A stretch of 39,834 bases of DNA from an uncultured Roseburia sp. (GCA_947564465.1 CANOCV010000027.1:1-39834); one strand, 5' to 3'. Shown: positions 26,634 through 35,900, numbered from the stretch's first letter. Numbers and translations are program-made. Notes: generated by a model from the letters alone, not told the origin.

Positions 26634-28082
26634 TCACCCAATCAAATAATTGTAGAGCCCTTCGTAACGGAACTTCGACGCATTCCACGAAAAATCCTTT
26701 GCCATTCCGCGGTCAATCATCTGATTCCACTGCTTTTTCTTGTCAAAGAAAATCTGCTTGGAATAATTAATCGTATTGAGCATCTCTTCGCCGTTGTAAT
26801 TGCAGAAAGAGAATCCGTCTCCGGTATTGTCATATTCATTATACGGCACCACGGTGTCTTTCAAACCGCCGGTCTCACGCACAATCGGCACGGTTCCGTA
26901 ACGGAACGAAATGAGCTGCGTCAGTCCGCAAGGCTCAAAACGCGACGGCATCAAGAACGCGTCCGCAGCCGCATAAAGCTTATGGGCCAAATCATCGGAA
27001 TAACAGATATTTGCAGATATCCTGTCGCCGTATTTCCATGCATAATGGCGGAACATATTCTCATACTGCGGTTCCCCTGTCCCGATTACCACAAGCTGTG
27101 TATAATCATCTACCAGACGGTCAATGACATAATTAATCAAATCCAGACCCTTCTGGTCCGTCAGCCTTGAAATCAAACCGATCATGTACTTTTTCTTGTC
27201 TACGGCAAGACCAAGCTCCTCCTGAAGCCTCGTCTTATTCTGGTACTTTTTCTTGCGGAAATCCTCCGGACCGTAGTTGACATAGAGCTTGTTATCCGTC
27301 TGCGGATTATAAACATTATAATCAATGCCATTTACAATTCCCTGCATATCGTAATGCCTTGCGGCAAGCAGACCATTTAAGCCCTCACCGTAGAAATCCG
27401 TCTGAATTTCATTCGCATAGGTATCGCTCACCGTTGTAATATAATCGGCATATACAAGACCGCCCTTTAACATGTTTGCATCCTTTTTAAACTCCAGCTT
27501 ATCCGGTGTAAACAACTCTGCCGGAAGTCCTGAAAGCCCTTTTACGGTCTTGACATCCCATACGCCCTGGAACTTCAGGTTATGAATCGTCATAATCGAC
27601 TTCATTCCCCAGAAGAACGGATCTCCCTGAAATTCATTCCGCAGATAGACCGGAATAAATCCGGTCTGCCAGTCATGGCAGTGGATCAGCTGCGGCTGAA
27701 AACCAATCAAAGGAAGCATCGATAATACCGCTTTGTCGAAGAAAATAAACTTCTCCACATCATAACGGATGTCTCCATAAGGCAGAAAGCATTCAAAATA
27801 CTCCCTGTTGTCAATAAAGTAATACGTCACACCGTCCAATTCAAACTTCAGCACGCCCACATACTTGTTCTGAATATACGGCCCCACATTCATATAGAAA
27901 TGCGTGACATACTCAAACTGATTTCTAAAATGCTCCGGTATACACGTATAATTCGGAAGCACTACGCGAACATCCCAGTCCTTTTTGTCAAATTCCTTCG
28001 GCAATGCCCCGCACACATCGGCAAGGCCTCCCGTTTTGATAAATGGCACACATTCTGAAGCCGCAAAAAGTATTTTTTTCAT
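26634..28082 (-). CDS. glgA: Glycogen synthase (ADP-glucose, GT5)
   Basis: 482 residues, normal length for bacterial GlgA. The enzyme adds glucose from ADP-glucose to alpha-1,4-glucan. The ADP-glucose motif KTGGLADV is at 16-23; HCHDWQT, MTIHNL, NGIDYNVYNP and PSRFEPCGLTQL are the other family motifs. GGGAGGG lies before the ATG. The usual partners glgB, glgC and glgP are not in the window. It follows metY by 25 nt and ends at a terminator. Confidence 0.96.
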   Translation of the reverse strand: MKKILFAASECVPFIKTGGLADVCGALPKEFDKKDWDVRVVLPNYTCIPEHFRNQFEYVTHFYMNVGPYIQNKYVGVLKFELDGVTYYFIDNREYFECFLPYGDIRYDVEKFIFFDKAVLSMLPLIGFQPQLIHCHDWQTGFIPVYLRNEFQGDPFFWGMKSIMTIHNLKFQGVWDVKTVKGLSGLPAELFTPDKLEFKKDANMLKGGLVYADYITTVSDTYANEIQTDFYGEGLNGLLAARHYDMQGIVNGIDYNVYNPQTDNKLYVNYGPEDFRKKKYQNKTRLQEELGLAVDKKKYMIGLISRLTDQKGLDLINYVIDRLVDDYTQLVVIGTGEPQYENMFRHYAWKYGDRISANICYSDDLAHKLYAAADAFLMPSRFEPCGLTQLISFRYGTVPIVRETGGLKDTVVPYNEYDNTGDGFSFCNYNGEEMLNTINYSKQIFFDKKKQWNQMIDRGMAKDFSWNASKFRYEGLYNYLIG

Positions 28083-28107
28083 GCAATTTCCCTCCCATAT
28101 GTATTCA

Positions 28108-29391
28108 TTAAACTGCCTCCAATGCCTGTTCTAAATCGGCAATAATGTCCTTAACATTTTCTATTCCTACGGAAAACCGGATTAAATCCGGCGCAATTCC
28201 GGCTTCTTTCAGCTGCTCGTCCGTCATCTGGCGATGCGTATGGCTCGCCGGATGAAGTACGCAGGTCCGCGCATCCGCAACATGCGTTACGATCGCCGCA
28301 AGCTTCAGTTTATCCATAAATCCGACGGAAACATCTCTTCCTCCCTTTAATCCAAAGGATATGACCCCGCATGTACCGCCCGGCATATATTTCTCTGCAA
28401 GCGTATGATACTTGCTGCTTTCTAATCCCGGATAATTCACCCACGCAATCTTCTCATGCCCTTCCAGATACTCCGCGACCTTAAGCGCGTTCTCACAGTG
28501 GCGCGGCACTCTCAGATGAAGCGTTTCCAGTCCTACATTCAGCAAAAACGCGTTCTGCGGAGACTGAATAGAACCCAGGTCACGCATAAGCTGCGATGTC
28601 GCTTTCGTTATATAAGCCAGCTTGCCAAACTTCTCCGTATAGACAATACCATGATATGATTCATCCGGCCTTGTCAGACCAGGATATTTATCCACATGCG
28701 CCGTCCAGTCAAAATTACCGCTGTCCACAATACAGCCTCCGACACTCATTGCATGACCGTCCATATATTTTGTCGTGGAATGCGTGACAATATCCGCCCC
28801 CCATTCAAAAGGCCTGCAATTGATCGGCGTCGGAAATGTGTTATCGACAATCAACGGTACTCCATGGTCATGCGCCACCTTTGCCATCTTTTCAATATCC
28901 AATACGACCAGCGACGGATTGGCCACCGTCTCGGCGACAAGAGCTTTTGTGTTTGGCTTAAAAGCCGCCCCAATCTCTTCATACGATGCGTCCGGATCAA
29001 TAAACGTACAATCAATCCCCTGTTTTTTTAACGTCGTTCCGTACAGATTAAAAGTACCTCCATAAACGGAGTTTGACACCACAATATGATCCCCCGCCTC
29101 ACAGATGTTAAATACGGCAAAATAATTTGCCGCCTGTCCCGAAGAGGTAAGCATTGCGGCCACGCCGCCCTCCAGTTCCGCTATTTTTGCCGCCACCGCG
29201 TCATTCGTCGGATTCTGAAGCCTCGTATAAAAATAGCCGTTATCCTCCAGATCAAACAAACGCCCCATCTGATCACTCGTATCGTATTTAAACGTTGTAC
29301 TCTGATAGATCGGAAGTACTCTCGGCTCGCCGCACTCCGGCTGCCAGCCGGACTGAACACATTTTGTCTCTATCCCATAGCCGTTACTCAT
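28108..29391 (-). CDS. metY: O-acetylhomoserine sulfhydrylase (Cys/Met metabolism PLP enzyme)
   Basis: 427 residues from the ATG at 29391, with AAAGGAG 9 nt upstream; the frame extends 25 codons further without a ribosome site. The enzyme makes homocysteine from O-acetylhomoserine and sulfide. The length of about 430, ETKCVQSG start and HSTTKYMDGH with PLP Lys208 are typical of the MetY class; YFYTRLQNPT and NPSLVVLDIE are further family motifs. No SAM riboswitch was recognised upstream; an inverted repeat at 29435-29499 lies there instead. Confidence 0.94.
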   Translation of the reverse strand: MSNGYGIETKCVQSGWQPECGEPRVLPIYQSTTFKYDTSDQMGRLFDLEDNGYFYTRLQNPTNDAVAAKIAELEGGVAAMLTSSGQAANYFAVFNICEAGDHIVVSNSVYGGTFNLYGTTLKKQGIDCTFIDPDASYEEIGAAFKPNTKALVAETVANPSLVVLDIEKMAKVAHDHGVPLIVDNTFPTPINCRPFEWGADIVTHSTTKYMDGHAMSVGGCIVDSGNFDWTAHVDKYPGLTRPDESYHGIVYTEKFGKLAYITKATSQLMRDLGSIQSPQNAFLLNVGLETLHLRVPRHCENALKVAEYLEGHEKIAWVNYPGLESSKYHTLAEKYMPGGTCGVISFGLKGGRDVSVGFMDKLKLAAIVTHVADARTCVLHPASHTHRQMTDEQLKEAGIAPDLIRFSVGIENVKDIIADLEQALEAV

Positions 29392-29429
29392 GTCAATTTC
29401 TCCTTTGACCAAATCTTTCCTGTAATATG

Positions 29430-29499
29430 AAAAACCTGCATTTATCCTCCCTCCCGCCGGACACACCCGCGCGGTATTATACCGGTAGGTAAATGCAGG
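29430..29499 (-). other. 10-bp inverted repeat between yebC and metY (possible terminator or attenuator)
   Basis: Perfect arms CCTGCATTTA (29499-29490 on minus) and TAAATGCAGG (29444-29435) enclose 45 nt, followed by TTTTT (29434-29430) on minus. The loop holds TATAAT (29481-29476) within a small palindrome, a possible -10 box for metY. It could end yebC transcripts or regulate metY. Confidence 0.45.
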
Positions 29500-29505
29500 A
29501 AAATC

Positions 29506-30234
29506 TTACTCATCCCAATTGTGATATACTTCCTGAACATCATCATCATCATCCAGAAAATCAAGAATCCTCTGAATATTCACGATATCCGCATCCTCTG
29601 ACAACTCCACATAATTCTGCGGTATCATCGTAACCTCGGCGCTCGCCATTACAATGTTCTCATTCTCCATAGCCTCACGCACAGCGGAAAAGGCCGCCGG
29701 CTCCGTAATAATCTCAAAGCTGTCTTCCTCTTCCGAAAAATCCTCAGCCCCCGCATCCAATGCAAACATCATCAAATCATCGGCATCCATGGCACAATCC
29801 TCTTTCGCCACAATAATCTGCCCTTTTTCGTCAAACATATAAGAAACGCATCCCTGCGTACCAATGCTTCCCTGTCCTTTTGTAAACGCATTGCGGACAT
29901 TCGCCGCCGTACGGTTTTTATTATCTGTCAGCGCCTTCACAATAATCGCTGTCCCGCAGGGACCATATCCTTCGTATACGGCCGTCTCATAATTAACGGA
30001 ACCCGCATCGCCGGCCGCCTTTTTAATTCCGCGGTCAATTGTATCATTAGGCATATTATTCGCTTTTGCCTTTGCAATTACATCTCTCAATCTGCTGTTA
30101 TTCGCAGGATCCGGACCGCCTTCCTTGACTGCCACCGCAATCTCTCTTCCGATCATCGTAAAGATTTTTCCCTTTGCCGCATCATTTTTCTCTTTTTTAT
30201 GTTTAATATTGGCAAACTTGGAATGTCCTGACAT
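29506..30234 (-). CDS. yebC: YebC/PmpR family protein
   Basis: 242 residues from the ATG at 30234 (GAGGATA upstream); a 12-codon extension is untranslated leader. The start SGHSKFANIKHKKEKNDAAK is near-invariant in the family (given here as GHSKFANIKHKK). Other conserved segments are GGPDPANNSRLRDVI and YEGYGPCGTAII. YebC proteins were named as transcription regulators, and recent work on relatives links them to translation at difficult proline sites; which applies here is not shown. A strong promoter at 30294-30322 makes it independent of the CBS gene. Confidence 0.95.
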   Translation of the reverse strand: MSGHSKFANIKHKKEKNDAAKGKIFTMIGREIAVAVKEGGPDPANNSRLRDVIAKAKANNMPNDTIDRGIKKAAGDAGSVNYETAVYEGYGPCGTAIIVKALTDNKNRTAANVRNAFTKGQGSIGTQGCVSYMFDEKGQIIVAKEDCAMDADDLMMFALDAGAEDFSEEEDSFEIITEPAAFSAVREAMENENIVMASAEVTMIPQNYVELSEDADIVNIQRILDFLDDDDDVQEVYHNWDE

Positions 30235-30293
30235 AACTATATCCTCTTTTCTACTGTATTCAATAACCAAGCGCTACATCCACGCACTACTGT

Positions 30294-30322
30294 ATTATAG
30301 CATTTATTCTTCCTTCTGACAA
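30294..30322 (-). promoter_or_regulatory. Putative promoter of yebC, inside the end of the upstream gene
   Basis: On minus, -35 TTGTCA (30322-30317), 17 bp, then -10 TATAAT (30299-30294). The -35 lies in the last codons of the CBS gene. Confidence 0.8.
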
Positions 30323-31212
30323 GAAATATCGGATGCTTCCTCACAAATCACCTTTTGGGCACACACAGACTTAATCATTCTGTTTTCAACCTTTTGCACA
30401 TGAAACTTATACTCTTTATAGTTTACATCAAACACTTCCCCGTCACTCGGAATTTTGTCAATCAAAGAGATCAGGAAACCGTTTAGAGTGTCGTAATCCT
30501 CCGTATCAACTTCCACCGACAGTTCCTTCGCCACCTCGTCTAAAGGAGCCATCCCGCTCATCAGATACGTGCCGTCCGTCTGCTTCTCAATCAGGATATG
30601 CTCCTCATCATGCTCGTCAAAAATATTTCCTACAATCTCCTCTAAGATATCTTCCATCGCAACAAGCCCGGCCGTTTGTCCATATTCATCCACAACGATC
30701 ACCATATGGCTTTTTGCCGACTGCATATCTTTAAATAATGTATTGATATTTCTGGTTTCCGGTATAAACTCCACATCACGCACCAGACCCTCAATATCTT
30801 TTATGGGAACCTGCATCAGTTCCGGTTTCTGACTGTCCGCCAACGCTTCTTTTATATGTAGCACACCGATAATATTATCGATGTTATCCAAATATACAGG
30901 GAACCTGGAATTCTTCTTTTCAATCATAAAAGCAATCGCTTCACCAAAGGTGCAATTTCCATCCAGCGCTATGATATTCTTACGATGTGTCATAATATCC
31001 TTCGCTTCCTTGTCGCCAAACTCAAAGATATTATGAATCATCTCCGCCTCGCTCTCTAAGAGAACGCCCTGCTCATGACCCTCATTCACCATGGAAATAA
31101 TCTCTTCCTCCGTCACATCCTCCGTGTTTGCAAAAGGAAGCCTTGCCAGTATCTTTTTTAATAAGTTCTTCTTTTCCGCAGTCCCTGCATTCGGACTCCC
31201 ACCATCATCCAT
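30304..31212 (-). CDS. CorC/HlyC-type protein with paired CBS domains, no membrane domain
   Basis: 302 residues. Two CBS domains at about 70-130 and 135-190 (IMTHRKNIIALD, VVDEYGQTAGLVAMEDILEEIVG) precede a CorC_HlyC domain at about 205-285 (DYDTLNGFLI). The membrane DUF21 domain of full-length YfjD/CorB-type transporters is absent, as in the soluble CorC group. Known members affect Mg/Co efflux or membrane stability, and adenine nucleotides often bind CBS pairs; the function here is inferred. GGAG lies 15 nt before the ATG, a longer spacing than usual. It follows mazF by 70 nt. Confidence 0.9.
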   Translation of the reverse strand: MDDGGSPNAGTAEKKNLLKKILARLPFANTEDVTEEEIISMVNEGHEQGVLLESEAEMIHNIFEFGDKEAKDIMTHRKNIIALDGNCTFGEAIAFMIEKKNSRFPVYLDNIDNIIGVLHIKEALADSQKPELMQVPIKDIEGLVRDVEFIPETRNINTLFKDMQSAKSHMVIVVDEYGQTAGLVAMEDILEEIVGNIFDEHDEEHILIEKQTDGTYLMSGMAPLDEVAKELSVEVDTEDYDTLNGFLISLIDKIPSDGEVFDVNYKEYKFHVQKVENRMIKSVCAQKVICEEASDISCQKEE

Positions 31213-31282
31213 ATGCTTCTTATAACTCTCCTTTATATGTTTTTTATTTCAAAATATAACATCTTAGGAATCATTAGTCAAG

Positions 31283-31630
31283 CTATGTAAATAATTCCAG
31301 ACTAATTTCCAGTGCTTTATCAACTTTTCCTAAAATTTCGCCGTCCAAATGACAAACTCTGTCTTTTAATCTCGTTTTATCTATTGTGCGCAGCTGTTCC
31401 AGTAAAATTACGGAATCCTTCACCATATCATATTTTCCGCTGTCCAGTTCCACATGTGTCGGCAGCTTTGCCTTGTTCATTCTTGAGGTAATTGCCGCAC
31501 AGATTACAGTTGGGCTGTGACGGTTCCCGACATCATTTTGTATAATCAATACCGGGCGGATGCCTCCCTGTTCGGAGCCGACAACCGGCCTTAAATCTGC
31601 ATAGTATACATCTCCACGTCTGATAATCAT
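31283..31630 (-). CDS. mazF: MazF/NdoA (EndoA)-like mRNA endonuclease toxin
   Basis: 115 residues from the ATG at 31630 (GGAG upstream). The start [10 protein letters not shown] and [17 protein letters not shown] are close to Bacillus NdoA. The catalytic Arg25 and Thr48 are kept, so it should be active; the family cuts mRNA at UACAU-type sites. It follows alr by 80 nt, the usual Firmicute position, but no MazE/NdoAI antitoxin gene lies between or beside them. The partner may be encoded elsewhere, or the protein may have a housekeeping role. Confidence 0.93.
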   Translation of the reverse strand: MIIRRGDVYYADLRPVVGSEQGGIRPVLIIQNDVGNRHSPTVICAAITSRMNKAKLPTHVELDSGKYDMVKDSVILLEQLRTIDKTRLKDRVCHLDGEILGKVDKALEISLELFT

Positions 31631-31710
31631 AATTCTCACTCCATAAAAATCAGTAATATCTGTTCACACTTTCAGTATTTCCATTTTTATCGAGTATCAT
31701 ACCGTAATTT

Positions 31711-32892
31711 CTATTCTTCGAAATAATCTTTTGCCGCTATCGGTTTCCCGTCCTCAAAAAACACGCGGGGAACACGTTTTCCAATGTCACAGGCGAACTC
31801 ATAATTAAATCTTCCCGATATTTCAGAAAGCTCCTCCATTGTCAGCACACTTCCTTCGTCTCTTCCAAGAAGTGTCGCTACGGTTCCCACAGTTACGTCC
31901 TCAATGCCTGTCACATCCACCATAAACTGGTCCATACACACCCTGCCTAATATCGGCGCCGCCTTCCCGTGTATTAAAACATACCCCTTGTTTGTAAGGC
32001 TCCTTGGATATCCGTCCCCATAGCCTACGGGAATCGTGGCAACCACTCTCTCCTCTTTCGTCACATAGGTTCCGCCATAGCTGACTTCTCTTCCCGCCGG
32101 AAGACGCTTTACATGGGAAATACGGCTCTTTATTTCCATAAGCGGATGCAAATCTATCCGTTCCTTTTTCACCTCGTCCGAAGGCCACAGGCCATAGAGC
32201 GTAATTCCCGCGCGCACAGCATCCATATTGCATTCCGGCATATCGACAATCCCCGCGCTGTTCGAACAGTGACGCACCGAAAACGAGATGCCCCTCGCCT
32301 CACACATCTTAATCATTTTCCCAAACATCTCATACTGTTTTATGGTCGGAACCTTATCCGTCTCATCCGCTCTCGCAAAATGAGTAAAAATCCCCTCCAT
32401 TACTATATTCGGAAGCCTGCCGATTCGTGCTATCTCCCCGGCTGATTCTTCCTCTGCCTGATAGCCGATACGGCTCATTCCCGTATCAATCTTAATATGA
32501 ATGCTGCATTTTTTTTGAAGACGCCGTGCCGCATCGGAAAGCTGCTTTGCCATATCATAAGAAAATACTGTCGGGCGGATATCATTTGCAATTATCTCTT
32601 CGTACTGCTCCGCAAAGGTAAATCCCAGAATAAGAATCGGCTTCTTTATTCCATGACGCCTTAAAATCAGCCCTTCCTCCACCGTCGCAACGCAAAAGCC
32701 CAAAAGGTAATCAAGTTCTTCGATCTTATGCGCAATCTCCACCGCTCCATGCCCATAGCCGTCCGTCTTGATTACCGCATAAATCTTTGTGCCCTCATTT
32801 AAAAGATCGTGCATTGCCTCCATATTATGAAAAACCGCATCCAAATCCACCGACGCATAAACTCTTTGATATTTTTTGATGATCTCTTCCAT
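31711..32892 (-). CDS. alr: Alanine racemase
   Basis: 393 residues. The PLP enzyme makes D-alanine for peptidoglycan. The PLP-lysine motif AVIKTDGYGHG has Lys42; the catalytic tyrosine is in REVSYGGTY, and MDQFMVDVT is the conserved C-terminal segment. A GGGAGATGAA site precedes the ATG. It follows nnr by 44 nt and leads into mazF, the conserved nnr-alr-mazF order of many Firmicutes. Confidence 0.96.
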   Translation of the reverse strand: MEEIIKKYQRVYASVDLDAVFHNMEAMHDLLNEGTKIYAVIKTDGYGHGAVEIAHKIEELDYLLGFCVATVEEGLILRRHGIKKPILILGFTFAEQYEEIIANDIRPTVFSYDMAKQLSDAARRLQKKCSIHIKIDTGMSRIGYQAEEESAGEIARIGRLPNIVMEGIFTHFARADETDKVPTIKQYEMFGKMIKMCEARGISFSVRHCSNSAGIVDMPECNMDAVRAGITLYGLWPSDEVKKERIDLHPLMEIKSRISHVKRLPAGREVSYGGTYVTKEERVVATIPVGYGDGYPRSLTNKGYVLIHGKAAPILGRVCMDQFMVDVTGIEDVTVGTVATLLGRDEGSVLTMEELSEISGRFNYEFACDIGKRVPRVFFEDGKPIAAKDYFEE

Positions 32893-32936
32893 TTCATCTC
32901 CCGCTTTCTCTTTGAACTTTTTACTCCTCTTGACGA

Positions 32937-34415
32937 TTATATCTGATCCCGGATATGTTCCAAAATATCACAGGCTGTCATACCATGCCTTCCGCATTCC
33001 TCTGCCGCCGCGTCTCCCGACAGCCCATGCCAGTATACGCCCGCCGGTGCGGCACACTCGGGACTTATTCCCTGCGCAATCAAACCGCCGATTACACCGG
33101 CCAACACATCCCCGCTTCCTCCGGTCGCCATACCGTCATTTCCCGACTGATTGATAAACATCCGACCGGACGGAAGAGCCGTTACGGTCCGCGCATCCTT
33201 CAGCACGCACGTCACCTTGTACTCTTTTGCAAATTCCTCCGCCACAGATATCATATGTTCTTTCAGATAAGGGATTTCTTTCCCGGTAAGCCTTGACATC
33301 TCTCCCATATGGGGCGTCAAAACCGCTTTTGTGTGAAGCTTTGACAAAAGCTTTTTATCGCAGGCAATCACATTAAGCGCATCCGCATCCGCAACAATAG
33401 GCGCCCTGGCATTCTCTATAATACATTCCAGCATCATATGTGCCGGAGTAGCCCGCCCAAATCCGGGCCCGACAACGATGGCATCCGCCCACTCCACCTC
33501 ATCCGCCAGATCTGAAACATCCGGATGATTGTCCATGTATGTCATTAAAATTGCCTCCGGCAGCTTTGTCTGCAAAATTATTTCATTTTCTTCCGCGGTA
33601 TAGATTTTCACCAGACCGCAGCCGCTCTTGTAAGCTGCCCTTGCCGCAAAATACGCCGCCCCCGCCATGCCGGGTATGCCGCCCACCACGAGCACCTTTC
33701 CAAACGTACCCTTATTGCCCTCGGGCGTGCGCACAAGCAGCTTCCTTAAATCTTCTCTTTCCAATGCAAATACCTGCGGCTTTTTGCCTAGCCAGCTGTG
33801 AGTATTGATCCCGATATCAGCAATGACAAGTTCACCGGTATATGTATTTCCGGGATAAAAAACATGCCCAAGCTTCCTGTAAGCAAACGTGACCGTGATA
33901 TCTGCCTTAAAGGCAGCACCCATAACCCTTCCCGTGTCCGCCGAAATCCCAGACGGAACGTCCACCGCAAGCTTGATTCCCTCCATATCGTTTAGCTGCT
34001 CTATGAGCTTAGCATACATACCCTCAAGATTCCGCGAAAGCCCGACTCCGAACAGAGCGTCAATGACCAGCGTGTAATCCCCCTGAATCTGCTCTGCAAA
34101 CGGTATCCCATACTGCATACAGATTTCATACTGTACTTTTGCCTCCCTCGTAAACTTGTCCTTTTCTCCCACCAGAACTATGTCTACGATACATCCTCTG
34201 TTATAGAGCATCCTCGCCACAGCCAGGCCGTCTCCGCCGTTATTTCCGACACCGCAGACAACTAATACCCTTCCGATATCCATACGCCGCTCAACAATCA
34301 GCTCTACCGCCTCTAAAGCCGCCCGCTCCATCAATACAAGGGACGGTATGCCAAAATAGTCAATCGTATTGGAATCACAGTATTTCATTTCTTTTGCATT
34401 TACAATCCACTCCAT
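32937..34415 (-). CDS. nnr: Bifunctional NAD(P)H-hydrate epimerase/dehydratase
   Basis: 492 residues from the ATG at 34415 (GGAGGCGG upstream). The N-terminal YjeF_N epimerase domain (about 1-215) has CGVGNNGGDGLAVAR and VDVPSGISADTG. The C-terminal ADP/ATP-dependent dehydratase domain (about 225-490) has TPHMGEMSRL and GGSGDVLAG with the catalytic Asp436. The enzyme repairs damaged NADH and NADPH hydrates. It lies just after a terminator that closes the coiled-coil gene, and no clear promoter was found, so readthrough is likely. Confidence 0.95.
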   Translation of the reverse strand: MEWIVNAKEMKYCDSNTIDYFGIPSLVLMERAALEAVELIVERRMDIGRVLVVCGVGNNGGDGLAVARMLYNRGCIVDIVLVGEKDKFTREAKVQYEICMQYGIPFAEQIQGDYTLVIDALFGVGLSRNLEGMYAKLIEQLNDMEGIKLAVDVPSGISADTGRVMGAAFKADITVTFAYRKLGHVFYPGNTYTGELVIADIGINTHSWLGKKPQVFALEREDLRKLLVRTPEGNKGTFGKVLVVGGIPGMAGAAYFAARAAYKSGCGLVKIYTAEENEIILQTKLPEAILMTYMDNHPDVSDLADEVEWADAIVVGPGFGRATPAHMMLECIIENARAPIVADADALNVIACDKKLLSKLHTKAVLTPHMGEMSRLTGKEIPYLKEHMISVAEEFAKEYKVTCVLKDARTVTALPSGRMFINQSGNDGMATGGSGDVLAGVIGGLIAQGISPECAAPAGVYWHGLSGDAAAEECGRHGMTACDILEHIRDQI

Positions 34416-34437
34416 TGCCCGCCTCCGTCTTCTATGC

Positions 34438-34471
34438 AAAAAACGCCTTACCATCCTATCCGGTAAAGCGT
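34438..34471 (-). terminator. Intrinsic terminator between the coiled-coil gene and nnr
   Basis: On minus, ACGCTTTACC (34471-34462) pairs with GGTAAGGCGT (34452-34443), 9-nt loop and one G-T, then TTTTTT (34443-34438). It lies 6 nt after the coiled-coil gene's stop codon. Confidence 0.75.
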
Positions 34472-34476
34472 CTCTC

Positions 34477-35139
34477 TTATTTTTGTTCCGGCTTCTTATC
34501 TTCCTGCTCCGGTTTCTTTTTCTTTTCCAGACGTTCCTCTACTTCCTCGTTTTTCAAATCAAACAGATTCAGAACCTCCATCCCAAAAATATCATGCATA
34601 TAGGAATAAATCTGTCTGCTGTTGATTTCCCTATTCTGCTTTTTAATGATATTAATCTTCAGCTCCTTGCGGATTCTTACAATCCATTCCGCAATATCAT
34701 CCGCCTCCTGCATGTTCATCCGCAGCCTGGTATAACAGTATTCCATACTCTCGATCATAAGCTCTTCGTTTTTCTCTTTTATCTTAGACGGCAGCTCTAA
34801 AAGCAGATCCTCGGACGCCTCTATCTTTTCGTTCAGCTCATCAATCATCCTGCGGTTTTCTTCTAAACGTTTGGATTCCGCAGCGCCGAATTTCTCGGCG
34901 TGCGTCCCCTCCATATTCGCAACGATTTCTTCCATCAGCTTCTTTTTGAGCTTCTTCATATCCTTCAAATCATTGTTTAGCTGTCCCTGCTGCTCTAAAA
35001 AATCTGTCAGATCACGTTCCACCCTCGTTACTGTATCCGGCTTCCCCGTCAGGGCAAAAAGCCTGTGCCACTTTTGATCCAAAACGAGTATCGGTACCTT
35101 TTTTTGTTTCAGTGCTTTTCCAAAATCTTTCTCCTGCAT
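34477..35139 (-). CDS. Coiled-coil hypothetical protein next to rex
   Basis: 220 residues from the ATG at 35139 (AGAGGTG upstream), 23 nt after rex. No signal peptide or membrane segment. Residues 1-40 contain VPILVLDQKWHRLFAL; 40-130 are strongly charged and predicted coiled coil (heptad-like Leu/Ile with Lys/Glu); 130-195 include MEYCYTRLRMNMQEADDIAEW; and the last 20 residues are a Lys/Glu/Pro tail. I do not recognise a family. Cotranscription with rex suggests a conserved but unknown cytosolic role. Confidence 0.85.
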   Translation of the reverse strand: MQEKDFGKALKQKKVPILVLDQKWHRLFALTGKPDTVTRVERDLTDFLEQQGQLNNDLKDMKKLKKKLMEEIVANMEGTHAEKFGAAESKRLEENRRMIDELNEKIEASEDLLLELPSKIKEKNEELMIESMEYCYTRLRMNMQEADDIAEWIVRIRKELKINIIKKQNREINSRQIYSYMHDIFGMEVLNLFDLKNEEVEERLEKKKKPEQEDKKPEQK

Positions 35140-35162
35140 ACAAACACCTCTGGAATCGAACT

Positions 35163-35819
35163 TCACTTCTGAAGCTTTTGACAATTATCGTTCTTGCTTT
35201 TTACAATATTATAGGAGAGCTGCATCAGACTGTCCGACAGATGGACATTTTCCACCACCACATTATCCTCCAGCAGCTCAAGATCCACATGGGCAAAATT
35301 CCAAATCGCATGGATTCCAAGCTTCACAAGACGGTTCGCCACCGCATCCGCCTCCGCCTTCGGCACGGTAAGCGCCGCAATGTCTACCTTATGCTCCGCC
35401 ATAAAGTTTTCAATTTCATCCAGCATCAAAATCGGAATCCCGCGGATTTTTCTGCCGCAAATCTTTGGATTCACATCGAAAAGTCCGATAATCACAAACC
35501 CAAGCTTCTCAAATTTCACGTAATTGGCAATCGCCTGACCAAGATTGCCGGCACCGATTACAATGATATTGTGCTGCTCATTCAGCCCCATGATCTTGCC
35601 GATTTCCTCGTAGAGGTATTGCACATTGTAACCGTACCCCTGCTGACCGAATCCTCCGAAATTATTTAGATCCTGTCTGATCTGCGAAGCAGTTACCTTC
35701 ATCCTTGCACTCAGCTCATTCGATGAGATACGCTCTACCCCTTCATCAATCAGTTCGCCCAAATACCTGTAATATCTCGGCATTCTCCTGATTACGGCCT
35801 GTGATATCTCCTTGCTCAC
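35163..35819 (-). CDS. rex: Redox-sensing transcriptional repressor Rex
   Basis: 218 residues from the GTG at 35819, with GAGGAGGA 8 nt upstream; an ATG nearby is out of frame. Rex binds DNA when NAD+ is high and is released by NADH, controlling fermentation genes. The winged helix has SQIRQDLNNFGGFGQQGYGY (46-65), and the NAD-binding Rossmann motif VIGAGNLGQ is at 87-95. It has a perfect consensus promoter. A loose Rex-like palindrome (GTGAAA...GACAC, about 35888-35905) lies upstream of the -35 box, so self-control is possible but weakly supported. Confidence 0.96.
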   Translation of the reverse strand: MSKEISQAVIRRMPRYYRYLGELIDEGVERISSNELSARMKVTASQIRQDLNNFGGFGQQGYGYNVQYLYEEIGKIMGLNEQHNIIVIGAGNLGQAIANYVKFEKLGFVIIGLFDVNPKICGRKIRGIPILMLDEIENFMAEHKVDIAALTVPKAEADAVANRLVKLGIHAIWNFAHVDLELLEDNVVVENVHLSDSLMQLSYNIVKSKNDNCQKLQK

Positions 35820-35855
35820 AATACATATCCTCCTCAAGTAATACACCCTAAAAAT

Positions 35856-35884
35856 ATTATAGTAATTTCGGTAAGATATGTCAA
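35856..35884 (-). promoter_or_regulatory. Consensus promoter of rex
   Basis: On minus, TTGACA (35884-35879), 17 bp, then TATAAT (35861-35856): exact sigma-A consensus, about 30 nt before the GTG start codon. Confidence 0.9.
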
Positions 35885-35900
35885 TGTGTCAAAAATTTCA

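Noticed and set aside
28108..29200. Plus-strand ORFs inside metY and other minus-strand genes
   Set aside because: Antisense shadows with no independent start signals.
31640..31710. A 16-codon ORF between alr and mazF as a MazE antitoxin remnant
   Set aside because: It is far too short, has no ribosome site and no visible antitoxin motif.
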